A DNA stretch of 64,000 bases from Syngnathus acus (lineage: Eukaryota; Chordata; Actinopteri; Syngnathiformes; Syngnathidae): NCBI RefSeq assembly GCF_901709675.1, contig NC_051088.1, forward strand, positions 2,083,164 to 2,147,163. The letters are read 5' to 3'. The position numbers were made by a program, and so were the translations under genes. A model generated the notes under the pieces. The model had not been told where the DNA came from. It worked only from the letters and a program-made list of their open reading frames with translations, and did not search any database. Below, piece by piece: positions 1-11,270 of the stretch (its first letter is position 1; each line of letters begins with the position of its first letter).

Positions 1-1892
1 AAGCCTTGGCGGAGTCCAACCCTCACTGGGAACGAATCCGACTTATTGCCGGAAATGCGGACCAAACTCTGGCATCAATGATACAGGGACCGAACCACCC
101 TTATCAGTTGGCTCGGCTCCTTGTACTCCCAAAGCACCCTCCACAGAACCTCCCGAGGGACACGGTCGAACGCCTTCTCCAAGTCCACAAAACACATATG
201 GACTGGTTGGGCGAACTCCCATGCACCCTCGAGGATCCTGCCGAGGGTCTAGAACTGGTCCACTGTTCCACGGCCAGGACGAAAGCCACACTGCTCCTCC
301 TGAATCCGAGGTTCGACCTCCCGACGGACCCTCCTCTCCAGCACCCCTGAATAGACCTTACCAGGGAGGCTGAGGAGTGTGATTCCCTTGTAATTGGAAC
401 ACACCCTCCGGTCCCCCTTCTTAAAGAGGGGAACCACCACCCCAGTCTGCCAATCCAGAGGCACTGTCCCCGATGTCCACGCAATGTTGTAGAGGCGTGT
501 CAGCCATGACAGCCCGACAACATCCAGAGCCTTTAAGCCGGGCAGATCTTATCCACCCCCGGGGCCTTGCCACCGAGGAGATTTTTAACTACCTCAGTGA
601 CTAGGACCCCAGAGATTGGAGAGTCCGCCTCAGAGTCTCCAGGCGCTGCTTCCACAATGGAGGGCATGTAGGTGGAATTGAGGAGGTCTTCGAAGTATTC
701 TCCCCACCGACTCACGACGTCCCGAGTCGAGGTCAGCAGCACGCCATCCCCACTGTAAACAGTGTTGACGTTGCACTGCTTCCCCCTCCTGAGACACCGG
801 ATGGTGGACCAGAATTTCCTCGAAGCCGTCCTGAAGTCATTCTCCATGGCCTCGCCAAACTCCTCCCACGCCCGAGTTTTTGCCTCAGCAACCGCCGAAG
901 CCGCGTTCCGCTTGGCCATCCGGTACCTGTCAGCTGCCACCGGAGTACCGCAGGCCAAAACGGCCCGATTGGACTCCTTCTTCAGCTTGACGGCATCCCT
1001 TACCACCGCTGTCCACCAGCGGATTCGGGGATTTCCGCCACGACAGGCACCAGCGACCGTACGGCCACAGCTCCGGTCGGCCGCCTCAACAATGGAGGCG
1101 CGGAACATGATCCACTCTGACTCAATGTCCCCCGCCTCCATGGGACGTGGGAAAAGCCGGAGGTGGGAGTTGAAGCTCTTCCTGACAGGGGTTTCTGCCA
1201 GACGTTCCCAGCAGACCCTCACAGAGCGTTTGGGTCTGCCAGGTCGGACCGGCATCTTGCCCCACCATCGGAACCAACCCACCACCAGGTGGTGATCAGT
1301 TGACAGCTCCGCCCCTCTCCAAAACATGCGGCCGCAAATCCGATGACACGACTACAAAGTCGATCATCGAACTGCGGCCTAGGGTGTCCTGGTGCCAAGT
1401 GCACACATGGACACCCTTATGTTTGAACATGGTGTTCATTATAGAAAATCCGTGTCGAGCACAGAAGTCCAATAATAGAACACCGCTCGGGTTCAGCTCG
1501 GGGGGGCCGTTCCTCCCAATCACGCCCTTCCAGGTCTCACTGTCATTGCCCACGTGAGCATTGAAGTCACCCAGTAGAACAATGGAGTCCCCAGAAGGAG
1601 CACTCTCCAGCACTTCCTCCAGGGACCCCAAGAAGGGTGGGTACTCTGAGCCGCTGTTTGGTGCATAGACACAAACAACAGTCAGGACCTGTCCCCCCAC
1701 CCGAAGGCGGAGAGAGGCTACCCTCTCGTTCACCGGGGTGAACCCCAATGTGCAGGCGCCCAGCCGGGGGGCAATAAGTATACCCACACCTGCTCGACGC
1801 CTCTCACCGTGGGCAACTCCAGAGTGGAAGAGAGTCCAGCCCCTCTCGAGAGGGCTAGTACCGGAATTCAAACTGTGTGTGGAGGCAAGTGG
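1..1892 (-). mobile_element. Rex3-type non-LTR retrotransposon (RTE group), copy A, cut by the window edge
   Basis: Read on the minus strand, this is the endonuclease and start of the reverse transcriptase of a Rex3-like LINE. Around 1296-1871 the endonuclease shows [12 protein letters not shown] and the stretch ending [10 protein letters not shown]. Around 249-464 the RT start shows [18 protein letters not shown] and QCGFRPGRGT. The frame is broken several times between these blocks, for example near 540 and 1310, so the copy is dead. The sequence is closely matched by the copy at 39424-42612, and the two diverge after about 1890. The 3' part lies to the left of the window. The family name rests on the WQTGVVV block, which I recall as characteristic of fish Rex3. 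Confidence 0.88.
533..1871 (-). pseudogene. Rex3 endonuclease/RT linker ORF remains
   Basis: Two overlapping minus-strand reading frames (1871 to 1296, then 1327 to 533) encode an AP-type endonuclease followed by the linker towards the RT. Visible pieces are [18 protein letters not shown], the closing [10 protein letters not shown], and then [12 protein letters not shown] and [11 protein letters not shown] shift of frame near 1310 separates them, where the equivalent Rex3 copy near 41670 carries extra bases. In a live element this protein would nick target DNA and copy the RNA. Here it cannot be made whole. Confidence 0.8.
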
Positions 1893-2262
1893 GTCCGTCT
1901 CTGGATGGGTGGTGATGGGAAAATGACTCCTCAGGACACAGGCATCTTAGTTAGAAAAATATTTTATTCCTGCTCATACTGATGTCTCCTCGTGACTTTG
2001 CGTTCGCACGCCTCTGTCTGCGCGAGCATCCTTCCTCGAGTCTCTCCCTTCTGCCCCGCGACCCTCTCTTTTTTGGGTCCGGCTTGAATATCCAAATTAA
2101 CTGCTCGCAAATGCCTGTGTGGGCTCTGTTCCCCTTAAGGCGAATGGTCACAATGGTTACTCTTTCTGTAACACTTAACAGATTTTTGTTGGTGGTGTGC
2201 CTCGAGATTTTTACCAATGAAAAGGTGTGCCGTGAATGAAAAAAGGTTGGGAAATACCGTAA
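1893..2262. other. Unassigned stretch ending in a hAT-like terminus
   Basis: No convincing gene is visible. The right end (about 2190-2262) reads, on the minus strand, as a CAGTGTTTCCCAACC-like end followed by CGGCACACC. That resembles the ends of fish hAT MITEs, with the first bases mutated. No target duplication could be paired, so the left limit is unknown. Confidence 0.35.
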
Positions 2263-2589
2263 TAATGAACCTTTTCATATCGACCCAAATTAGTTTTGCT
2301 TATCAAGTATGGAACAAGAAAAGCTTAATTTTGTTCAATATATAACTAAATATTGCACACATGCAAAATTGAATTTCAAATAAAAAACATCCATTTCTTA
2401 ATCAAAATTTAAATAAAAACCATGTGCAGCCTTCTGAGTGAAACTTCAACAGTAACATTCTCCCAAAGGCTAATAATATATTCAAAAATAAAATAACAAT
2501 AATAAACTAACAAATAACATTCCTCTGTCAAAGTGCAGACATTCAAGTCCATACCTTGGAGTAGCAAGAAAAAGTGCATAAAGAAAACC
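2263..2589. other. AT-rich stretch, probably 3' part of the adjacent hAT copy
   Basis: No open frame of note. It is AT-rich and directly follows (on the minus strand) the last recognisable hAT transposase codons at about 2590, so it may be that element's 3' untranslated part. No terminal repeat was found at this side. Confidence 0.3.
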
Positions 2590-4489
2590 TTATTTATAGG
2601 TCAGTTTGCTACACACTGATCTACTCCGATGTGTCCAAGCCAGATACCTGGCATCTCTTCTTAGAGATGTTAGTTCATCAATGTCTGGGCTCAGGCTCAG
2701 AGCTGAGGAAATCCTCAGGATTGGACAAAGTTTCTCATCAGTCAGACGTCTCCTCTGAGATGTTTTGGTCATCTTCATTGAAGAGAATAGTTGCTCACAT
2801 ACAGTAGATAGTAAGTGCTGCCAAACATGGAGAGCATCGGAGCAGCTTGAGTGCAGAGGTGAGGCATCGTGTCAGGGATGAAATGTGGAAACTGTGCGGC
2901 GCCCACAGCATCATACTTGGACTTAAGTGTGTCACTACACTGGAGTTCAATCAGCTCAATTTGGAGGTTGGTTGGTGCGTTTTCCACGTCAACTGCAAAC
3001 AAATTACTGAGCAGTTCAAACCAACATTTTTGGCCATCAAAGTCAGCAAATCGCCGAGTAAACTCATCACCAAGTATGCGGAGTTTTTGAGCAAACTCTT
3101 GACTGGGGAACGCGGTGGTAGAAATCTGCATTTTCAGGGTTTGGCAGCAGGAAAAATGTCCCAGGTTTCCTTGCAGCATCTGATTCTTTCACAGGCACAG
3201 TTTGGTTCTGAAAGCCTTCACTGCAGCGTACATGTCTGTGATGATAAGCCCTCGACCCTGAAGCTGCAGGTTCAGCGCATTGAGATAGCTCGTGATGTCC
3301 CACAGAAAGGCTAGCTCACACTGAAACTTTTCATTCCGGAACTCTGCTGTGTCTTTCCCTTTGCTTTCCACAAACTGACATATTTCATCAAGCAGCTCAA
3401 AACATCTGTTTAGTACTTTTCCATGGCTTAACCACCTCACCTCTGTGTGATACGGCACGTCTGCGTGTTCTGCACCACACTCCTCCAAAAAGGACTTGAA
3501 CTGGCGGTGACTGAGACCTTTCGCTCTGATGAAATTTACTACTCGTGTTACTGTGTTCATAACATGTTCAATCTTTAGGGCTTTGCCACACACTGATTAT
3601 TGATGTATAATGCAGTGGTAAACAGTTACGTAGCTCACCTGCACAGTTCTCTTCCCGCATCATCTCCCGCACTCTGGCCACCAGTCCACTCTTTCGACCC
3701 CACATCGCTGGCGCACCGTCTGTCGTTAATCTCACGAGTTTATCCATGGCAGCTTCATTTCATTTACACATTTGTAAACTTCTTCAAAGATTTCCTTTCC
3801 TGTGGTTGTTCCATGCATTGATTTTAATCCCAAAAGTTCCTCAGTAACACACAGATTTGAGTCCACTCCACAGATGAAGACTGACAGCTGTGCGGTATCA
3901 GATGTGTCTCTGCTCTCATCCACAGCAAGGGAGAATGCAACAAAATCTTTTGCCTTTTCCGTCAACTGGTCATATAGTAGATTGGTGGCAAGATCACATG
4001 TGCGAGCAGCTACTGTATTTCTGCTCAGGCTAACATTTAAAAATGCTTGCTTTTTTTCTGGGCACACGAGGTCATCATGCACTTTTTCACGAACTCTCCC
4101 TCGTTGAAGGACCGGGCTGATTTTGCGATCTCTGTCGCCACAATAAAACTAGCCTTTATAGCAGCTTCTGTTTGTGATGTGGCTTTTTTGAACATTGTTT
4201 GTTGTGAAACCAAGCTTCTTTTCATTACCTCTACTTTCTGGAGCCTTTGAGTCATGTCAAGGTCCTTGTACTTGTCATGATGTTTCGTTTCATAATGTCG
4301 TCGAATGTTATACTCCATTATAGCCACATTGACTCCGCATACAAGACAAAGAGGTTTGTCTTTTACACATGTAAACAGATATTCTGCTTCCCACCTGTCC
4401 AGAAAGTTCCTGTTTTCTGCCTTTCTTTTCGCCATTTTTGAGGGTAATCCAAGAACGGTATCGGTATTAGCATAAGGTCTCAATGACAA
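2590..4489 (-). pseudogene. hAT transposase pseudogene (BED-finger, GTF2IRD2-like type)
   Basis: On the minus strand, 4489-4037 encodes the N-terminus with a BED-type zinc finger (CLVCGVNVAI followed by IRRHYETKH). After a shift of frame, 4082-3732 carries the first catalytic block (SLAVDESRD). The frame changes again around 3720-3600 ([10 protein letters not shown] is legible), then 3593-3189 carries EVRWLSHGKVLNRCFEL. The C-terminal part is 3179-2775. At least three frame breaks make it non-functional. This domain order is that of the fish hAT group related to the transposon part of GTF2IRD2. In life it would be a nuclear transposase acting on its own element ends. Confidence 0.85.
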
Positions 4490-4647
4490 TGGTCAACAGA
4501 GGAGAGGGTGTTTGCGCTAAAACACTAGCAGAGCATTCTGGGATTTGTAGTTTTATTGGTGCGTGCGCTATATACTGGCGGGCCAGCTCTAATGGTCATT
4601 TGGTATTGCTTCATGGGCCAAAAATAATTACCAGAGTTTGACACCTG
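4490..4647 (-). mobile_element. 5' end of the hAT element with terminal repeat
   Basis: This is the untranslated 5' part of the transposase copy to its left. Read on the minus strand it begins CAGGTGTCAAACTCTGG at about 4647, a typical fish hAT terminus. The partner end and matching 8-bp duplication on the left were not found, so the element is probably truncated. Confidence 0.6.
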
Positions 4648-5470
4648 TGATCTAGACAAAGAAGGACACAGAGACAAACGTATGTCAGCCACAATCTCAA
4701 TAGGACATACTCCAGCGTGACTGGCCCCCTGAGGCTTCTCCTCGGGCGATGACGGGGACAGGAGGGACAAATGGTGTAAAGTGCTATTGGCCACTCAAGG
4801 CCCCTCCATGCCAACCACGTGGGCCCCTGAAACAAACAAACCACGCACAAAACTGAACACCATATGTGCTCCAACATCACTTCCAAAACATCTAATCAAT
4901 AAGTAATAAGTATTCTATCCTAAATCCCCAGCAGCATTCATACAGTTTTAGTGTTTGAGACACGAGAGGCGAGCAGGACGACCAAATGCGACACACTGAG
5001 TCTTTATTGATGTTTGGGGAAAGGGGAAGTGGAGATCGGGTGCGACGTGGTCCAGGGATGAGAATTTTCCGCGGATCAGCGAATTTCCGTGTTTTTTTCC
5101 GTCGAAAGTATCATTTTCGTGAATCGCGTAAATCCGTTGAGAATTTGTTTTCTATATATGGGGGGGAGGGGTTATGGAAGCGGCCGGGCAACGTTAGCCT
5201 CGGCGACTCGCGGCATCTTTTGGTACATCTCAAGGCTAAATTAGTTAAGCTGTGAGTACGGAAATCGGCTTGCCTCTGTAAACTTAACTCACTGGCAACA
5301 ATGATGCGACAACATCCGCCTTATTTTCGGCAGCATTTTGGCGCTACTTTCGTCACATCATTTCCAGTTGTTAACTTAACTCACGCGGGGAACTAGTGTT
5401 TTTATACCGCCACAATGTGAATTTGCGATTGGGTTTTCATCACTTGTAGACGAGTTATTTAGTTACATAG
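4648..5470. other. Unassigned sequence between two hAT elements
   Basis: No gene, splice-supported exon or clear element end was recognised. Around 5050-5160 the text looks like a repeat built of TTTCCGxG motifs, but no terminal structure could be paired. Confidence 0.3.
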
Positions 5471-5478
5471 ATCTAGGG

Positions 5479-6733
5479 CAGGGGTGGGCAAACTAATCCG
5501 GCCCGCCAACCCTGAAATAATTGTATTATTAAACTTTTTTTTTGGTCATTTTGCCTGCAATGACTGCGTTTCCCCAGTAGATGGGGAACCGCTCGCCTGC
5601 GCATTTACTACCGGAAGCCGTGTCAGAAAGCTCGGTGCACACTCACAAGTGCGTGTACGTACGTACTCAGTAGTACGGACATGGCGCACTCGCGCTCTAT
5701 TTGTATCAGTCCCGAATTTAGAGCGTGGGCTGTGACGACAGCATTCTTGTAATTCGCTCGCTGAGCTTTCAGATACAGTTTTACGCTAAAGCCACCCACA
5801 AACCTTCCCCTGGAATCCTTCCATTAAAATGAGTGGCCCGAAGAAAAGAAGTGAGTGCCGAATGTTAAAAGAGTGGCCAATTTGGCTCGACGTACGCGAC
5901 GTGACGTTCAGCCACATCAACCCGTCACAGATCGAGGTAAACGGATCTCTCCTAAGAATTGCCACAACAAATTTTACTCCAGACTATGACGCACTAGCAA
6001 AAAAGGGAGACCAACAACACTGTTCCCACTGAAAATGAAGGGGAGGCTCTCAAGTTTGTTGTAAAAAAATGCATTTTGAATATGATTTGTACACATAGCA
6101 GGGATTGAAACTAGCGACCATTCTCATTTTCAAACAATGCAGGATGCTCAAGGACATTGATGCACCACCTGTTTGCGACTAATCTTAACCTGTAAAGTTC
6201 TTAAGGCTTACTTTAAGGAAGTGTTTCCCGTTTCCTCACCTCTGTTACCAGGTGTTTGTGAGTTAAAACTCTGCTCTGATGTTCAGATACCCCTCACCGT
6301 GTTGCCGTTTTGATTACTTTATTTGGATGTATGCTTTCACCGATTCTTCAAGATGATATATTTGGTCAGAATGTTTGCTGTTTGATGTGATCTCATAAGA
6401 TAAACATTTTTCATTAATCTGACCTGCAGGCACTGAAGTGATGGAGACTGTTATTCATAATAATAGTGTCGTATTTTATGAGAATCACTGATAGCAGTTT
6501 TTTAGTGATTTTTTTTTTTAATGCTGTTAATAAATGCATTTGTTTTCAAAAAACTTGTTTGGAATATCCATGCTTTACTACCTACTAAAGGCCAAAATCT
6601 TTTATGCAATGACCTTTACAGGTCGCTTATATTACTTCACACAAACACTACGTCCATCTGCTCCTGGTTCGGCCCTCCGGTCCAAATTTAGAACCCAGTT
6701 CGGCCCGCGAGTCAAAAAGTTTGCCCACCCCTG
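5479..6733 (+). mobile_element. hAT deletion derivative with perfect 8-bp target duplication
   Basis: The left end is CAGGGGTGGGCAAACT and the right end AAGTTTGCCCACCCCTG. Each is flanked by the same 8-mer ATCTAGGG (5471-5478 and 6734-6741), which is the hAT hallmark. Length is 1255 bp. Inside, 5829-6032 keeps only the start of a transposase (MSGPKKR...), and the rest is replaced by non-coding sequence. The same family, in longer and more disturbed form, starts at 32704 and carries the same MSGP start near 38276. Confidence 0.93.
5829..6032 (+). pseudogene. Remnant of hAT transposase N-terminus
   Basis: The frame opens with MSGPKKRSECRMLKEWP, the usual start of the GTF2IRD2-like hAT transposases. 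It then drifts into unrelated codons within 20 residues and stops. The BED finger and the catalytic RNase H-like fold are absent, so the element holding it depends on a transposase made elsewhere. Confidence 0.7.
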
Positions 6734-6942
6734 ATCTAGGGCCTACTCAGCAAAGGTTTTCGCCAGCATGAGGATCGTGCTAGGGAAATAGACAAGCCGA
6801 ACGGGATCAAGAACTAGTTGGATTGTGTTCATTATGTCTCCAGTACTAATAGCCTTTTTGTTTTCTTTTGTTCAGACAAATTATGTAGGTCTTACCTTAA
6901 AACCTTTTTCCGACAGTTTCGGCGGCAATTTCCGCCTTCGTC

Positions 6943-7161
6943 AGGGAGTGTCACACTCCTCTGTCAGAAATCTTGCGAGGAGCACCTGGTTGTGGTCGGT
7001 TCATGGTGAAATTATGCTATTTCCGCTTCCAGATTATGGCCCCAACAGTGCTCACTGGAACGTTCAGAAGTTTAGAAGTCCTTCTGTAAAATGCCATCAT
7101 TATGGTTTGCAACAATAAGGTTGCGAAGGTCCTGAGAGAGAGCTTTACTTTTACCCATCAT
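6943..7161 (-). pseudogene. N-terminal fragment of a Tc1-type transposase
   Basis: On the minus strand the text from 7161 reads as a helix-turn-helix start: MGKVKLSLRTF (one shift away from the usual KALSQDLR), then SKLLNVPVSTVGAIIWK, then RPQPGAPRKISDRGV. This is the paired-like DNA-binding half of a Tc1 transposase. The catalytic DDE half is missing. The frame is broken by a small deletion near 7100. Confidence 0.75.
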
Positions 7162-7541
7162 GAGATGTTTCTTGTGTGATACCAGAGACACCTATCGAAA
7201 GGCCATCGGTTGGGACTGAATTAGCTGGTATTACCGTATTGGCCCAAATATAATATGACCCTGATTATAAGACGACGCCCTCTTTTTCAAGACTCAAGTT
7301 TGAAAAAAGACTTTTTGAACACCAATTTAAATTTTTATACAGAAAATAATTACAGTACATCTGAAACAAATGATTATAACAATATATTCGAGAGAAAAAG
7401 CATGTTATTTTGCCTCATTCAAATCATGTAAAAAATGTCGATCACATCTTAATATCTGAACATTTAAATATGTAAACTAAAGTGCAATCACATTTGTAAA
7501 TGAATGGCTTCTGGTTTTTGAAATGTAAATAAACCAATCTA

Positions 7542-9145
7542 CAAACCGGATTCGGTTGAAGTTGGGAAATTGTGTAAAATGTAAATAAAAACAATATACA
7601 ATGATTTAAAAATCCTTCTCAACCCATATTCAATTGAATACACTACAAAGACAAGATATTTAATGTTCAAATTGATAAACGTAATTGTTTTTTGACAAAT
7701 AATAATTAACTTGGAATTTCATGGCTGCAACACGTCCAGTTGAAGTTGGGAAAGGTGGCAAGAAATACTGAGAAAGCTGAGAAAAGCTCATCAAACACCT
7801 ATTTGGAACATCCCACATGTGATCAGGCTAATTGGGAACAGGTGGGTACCATGATTGAGTATAAAAGGAGCCTCCCCAAACATGCTCAGTCATTCACAAG
7901 CAAGGATGGGGCGAGGTTCACCACTTTGTCCACAACTGTGTGAGAAAATAGTTAAACAGTAAGAACAACATTTCTCAAAGCAAAATTGCAAGGAATTTAG
8001 GGATTTCAACATGTACGGTCCATAATATCATCAAAAGGTTCAGAGAATCTGGTGAAATCACTGCACGTAAGCGCCACGGCCGGAAACCAAGACTGAATGA
8101 CCGTGACCTTCGATCCCTCAGACGGCACTGCCTTAAAAACCGACATAAGTGTGTAAAGGATATCACCAAATGGGCTCAGGAAAACTTCAGAAAACCACTG
8201 TCAGTAAATACAGTTCGTCACTACATCCGTAAGTGCGGGTTAAAACTCTACCATGCAAAGCAAAAACCGTTTATGAACAACATCCAGAAACGCCACCGGG
8301 TTCTCTGGGCCCGAGCTCATGTAAAATGGACTGATGCACAATGGAAAAGTGTTTTGTGGTCTGATGAGTCCACTTTTCAAATTGTTTTTGGAAACACTGG
8401 ACGTCGTGTCCTCCGGGCCAAAGAGGAAGCGGACCATTCGGACTGTTATCAACGCAAAGTTCAAAAGCCAGCATCTGTGATGGTATGGGGGTACATTAGT
8501 TCCCATGGCATGGGTGACTTACATTTCTGTGAAGGCAACATAAATGCTGAAAAGTACATACAAATTTTGGAGCAACATATGCTGCCATCCAAGCGACGTC
8601 TTTTTCATGGACACCGCTGCTTATTTCAGCAAGATAATGCCAAGCCACATTCTGCACGTGTTACAACAGCGTGGCTTCGAAGTAAAAGTGTCCATGTTCT
8701 CCCCTGGCCCGCTTGCAGTCCACGCCTGTCTCCCATTGAAAATGTGTGGCGCATTATGAAGCGTAAAATACGACAGGGAAGACCCCGGACTGTTGAACAA
8801 CGGAAGTGGTTCATCAAGCAAGAATGGGAAAGAATTCCACATGAGAAGCTAAGAGAATTAGTCTCCTCTCTTCCAAAACGTTTATTGAGTGTTATTAAAA
8901 GGAAAGGTGATGTAACGAAGTGGTAAACATGCCCTTTCCCAACTTCTACTGCACGTGTTGCAGCCATGAGATTCTAAGTTAATTATTATTTGAAAAATAA
9001 AATAAAGTGTATGAGTTTGAGCATTAAATATGTTGTCTTTGTAGTGTATTCAATTGAATTTAGGTTGAAAAGGATTTTCAAATCATTGTATTTTGTTTTT
9101 ATTTACATTTTACACAATTTCCCAACTTCAACCGAATCCGGTTTG
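7542..9145 (+). mobile_element. Tc1 transposon with ~210-bp terminal inverted repeats
   Basis: The element begins CAAACCGGATTCGG and ends with its reverse complement, with TA at 7540-7541 and 9146-9147. The two ends stay nearly identical for about 210 bp (7542-7755 and 8932-9145). Each holds the short motif GTTGAAGTTGGGAAA at its outer end and a close copy at its inner end. This is the IR/DR arrangement known from Sleeping Beauty-type elements. Length is 1604 bp, the usual size of fish Tc1. It lies within the pogo-like element. Confidence 0.95.
7906..8926 (+). pseudogene. Tc1 transposase, one frame disruption from intact
   Basis: An ATG at 7906 opens MGRGSPLCPQLCEKIVKQ and is then thrown out of frame at about 7953. 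From there one frame runs unbroken to the stop at 8926, giving roughly 340 codons in all, the normal length. It includes QSKIARNLGISTCTV (helix-turn-helix) and ARKRHGRKPRLND (linker). The three catalytic acids are in WSDES, QQDNAKPHSA and LSPIENVW, a DD34E arrangement. An internal ATG at 8273 starts a 217-codon frame that lacks the DNA-binding half. A live protein would cut and paste elements with matching ends. This copy is almost complete and therefore fairly young. Confidence 0.9.
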
Positions 9146-9307
9146 TACTGTGATAAAACAACAAAATTGCAGTAACTGCATTAACCATCAAAGTGAAGTC
9201 TAACTAACTGTAGTCTTGAAACAAATCTGAATAAGGACAAACATTGCAATAAAATAATGCAAACTGGTTTAAACTTGAGAGCAGCTGAGATCTGTCATGT
9301 CAGAACA

Positions 9308-9550
9308 TTACTCCTCACAAACATCCTCTGCCTCGCTGTGCTCAGTGTCACTGTCCACGTACGCGCACACCCTCCTGTCGAACTCTTGAAAGCGGCCGCT
9401 CTGAGGACCACAGAAAGCTTTTCTCTGATTGTGACCATTTTTTAGGCGATCTTTTTGAGCTCTCCATCTCCGTACATTACACTCTGTGACACCATATTTC
9501 ACAGCTGCTCTGGAATTGTTTGAAGACTCTGCCCCATTTATCACCATCAT
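9308..9550 (-). pseudogene. Pogo-type helix-turn-helix remnant
   Basis: The minus-strand frame contains SRAAVKYGVTECNVRRWR followed by KAFCGPQSGRFQEFDRRV. This is the start of CENP-B/pogo-like transposases: a psq-type helix-turn-helix and the beginning of the second DNA-binding domain. The catalytic domain is missing. It supports calling the 7234-9918 element pogo-like. Confidence 0.75.
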
Positions 9551-9920
9551 CTTGAAGTTTGCATCATAACTTCTCAGCTGCCGGTTAACGTGGCCGATCG
9601 ATCTTCAACCCACTTTTCTCCAGACTGTCGCTACGTTTCTCCATTTTCTGTTATCTCTTCTCTCATTTTCTTCTCTTTTCTTTCTTACCGCTATTTTTTA
9701 TTTTTCTTCTTCGTGCTACCGCTATTTTTAGTTTTCTTCTTCGTGACAGGGGTTCGCTTTGGCCTGGGGAGTTAAGTTCAGCATTCGCTTTAAAGATATC
9801 TGGCGCCATCTAGTGTTGTGAATGGGTATAATGTCTAGACCCCGAATGTAAGACGACCCCCACTTTTTCAGTCTCATTTCAATGCAAAAAATACCGTCTT
9901 ATATTCGGGCCAATACGGTA

Positions 9921-10237
9921 ATTTGTGCATTATTATTAAGGTGCAGGATTACTTTCTATTTATACTTTGAGATTTCAGCTGGTGTCTTGGCTTTCTGTGC
10001 CTTTTTGTTCCTCCCTTTAGTCATGTGTTCAGTAACATTTCCCTGTGCCATTTCACATTATTACACTTAATTCTTGGACATCTATGGTTTGTGTGTGTGG
10101 GTTGCATGAGTTGTTACCGACATCTGGTGAAAATTTTATGTCAATGCCACCTTTAGAAATAAACTTACTGAGAAAAAATTTATTTACTGAGAAAAATGGT
10201 GAGTTTGGTAATAAAGCAAAATATCAATGAAGAATGG
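9921..10237. other. Non-coding sequence without recognised elements
   Basis: No exon, RNA gene or repeat end was recognised between the pogo-like element and the SINE. Confidence 0.3.
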
Positions 10238-10600
10238 GTTATGGGCAGCGGTGGAGAACTGGGTAGCACATCCGCCTCACAGTTAGGAGGGTGCGGGTTC
10301 GATTCCACCTCCGGCCCTCCCTGTGTGGAGTTTGCATGTGTGGGTTTTCTCCGGGCACTCCGGTTTCCTCCCACATCCCAAAAACATGCTTGGTAGGCCG
10401 ATTGAGCACTCCAAATTGTCCCTCGGTGTGAGTGCGAGTGCGAATGGTTGTTTGTCTCTGTGTGCCCTGCGATTGGCTGGCAACCGGTTCAGGGTGTCCC
10501 CCGCCTACTGCCTGATGACGGCTGGGATAGGCTCCAGCACACCGCGACCCCCGTGGGGACTAAGCGGTACAGACAATGGTTGGATGGATGAATGGGTTAT
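10238..10600 (+). mobile_element. tRNA-derived SINE with a Rex3-like 3' tail
   Basis: A polymerase III B-box-like GGGTTCGATTCC lies at about 10297-10308, preceded by an A-box-like segment. The conserved body with GATTGGCTGGCAACC is a very common fish repeat. The 3' end reads GACCCCCGTGGGGACTAAGC and ends in TGGATGGATGAATGG. That tail closely resembles the 3' end of the Rex3 copies here (GACCCCGGATAAGCGG, then GATGG repeats), which suggests mobilisation by that LINE. Confidence 0.82.
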
Positions 10601-11055
10601 TGTTTGAAAACAAAGTAGTGAAACTTGAGAACAATCTTGGAAAATAATTACTGTTGTAAAATGGAGACAAATGACATGGACCATGTGACGTTTTCATTTC
10701 AGTGTATGCTGCGGGCCACACAAAAACAACATGGTTGTAATTTGGAGACCCCTGATAAATCCCAGGGCCTGATTTAAACAATGCAAACTTTTTTTTTGAC
10801 CATGCCCACTTTAAGAATCAGAATCAGGTGTCGTTTGGAACTGGAATCACAATGAGGGCCCAGAATCCAAAACGGAATCATTCTTTAAACAATGCTCAAG
10901 CGTAGTCTAAAAGTGTGAAAGGATTTTTAAAAAAAAGTAAAAAGTCTCTTCATGCTCTCCCCAGTCTGCCTCTCTTCTTTCTCCACAATTGTTTGTTCAT
11001 TTTCTTTTAAATACATTCAATTGGCAAAGGTTTTAATTACTAACTTTATTTTCAG
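10601..11055. other. Intronic sequence upstream of the first visible drc7 exon
   Basis: No element ends or coding match recognised. A pyrimidine-rich run ending TTTATTTTCAG directly precedes the exon at 11056. Confidence 0.35.
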
Positions 11056-11270
11056 TTCACAAATTCACGTCAGCTCAAACAGATGGCAATGAGCATGACA
11101 TGGAATTTAGTGGTGCTCGTGTGGATGGCCTAGTACGGCGTGTGGACACACCAGGGGAAATGACAGAGAGCTTCGAGGGCCGTGAGGACTTCCTCTACTA
11201 CAGACAAGTCATCTTCGATAGCAATGTACAGTTGCCAAAGGAAACAGCGCCAGAAGAGCGACCTTTGCTG
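11056..11270 (+). CDS. drc7: drc7 exon (first in view)
   Basis: The acceptor TTTTCAG precedes 11056 and the donor GTAAAT follows 11270. The 215 nt begin with two bases of a split codon and then 71 full codons, including [23 protein letters not shown] and [10 protein letters not shown]. It ends in phase 0, matching the next exon. Confidence 0.85.

Larger units (their letters stand above)
7234..9918 (-). mobile_element. Pogo-like DNA transposon hosting a Tc1 element
   Basis: The outer ends are inverted copies of CCGTATTGGCCC (7234 onward, and reverse-complemented up to 9918), flanked by TA on both sides (7232-7233 and 9919-9920). A second motif, TAAGACG, recurs at both ends. The only coding remnant is a helix-turn-helix piece at 9308-9550 on the minus strand. 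A complete Tc1 copy sits inside at 7542-9145, so this element is the older of the two. Confidence 0.85.

Noticed and set aside
762-1295. 177-codon plus-strand frame
   Set aside because: It is the opposite strand of the Rex3 endonuclease region; the same shadow appears at 40880-41647.
8273-8926. Calling the 217-codon Tc1 frame a complete gene
   Set aside because: The DNA-binding half lies upstream in the same frame from about 7955 and the proper start is at 7906 across a frame break.
10238-10600. Functional tRNA gene
   Set aside because: The B-box is present but no cloverleaf is apparent and the body is a known SINE; it is tRNA-derived, not a tRNA.
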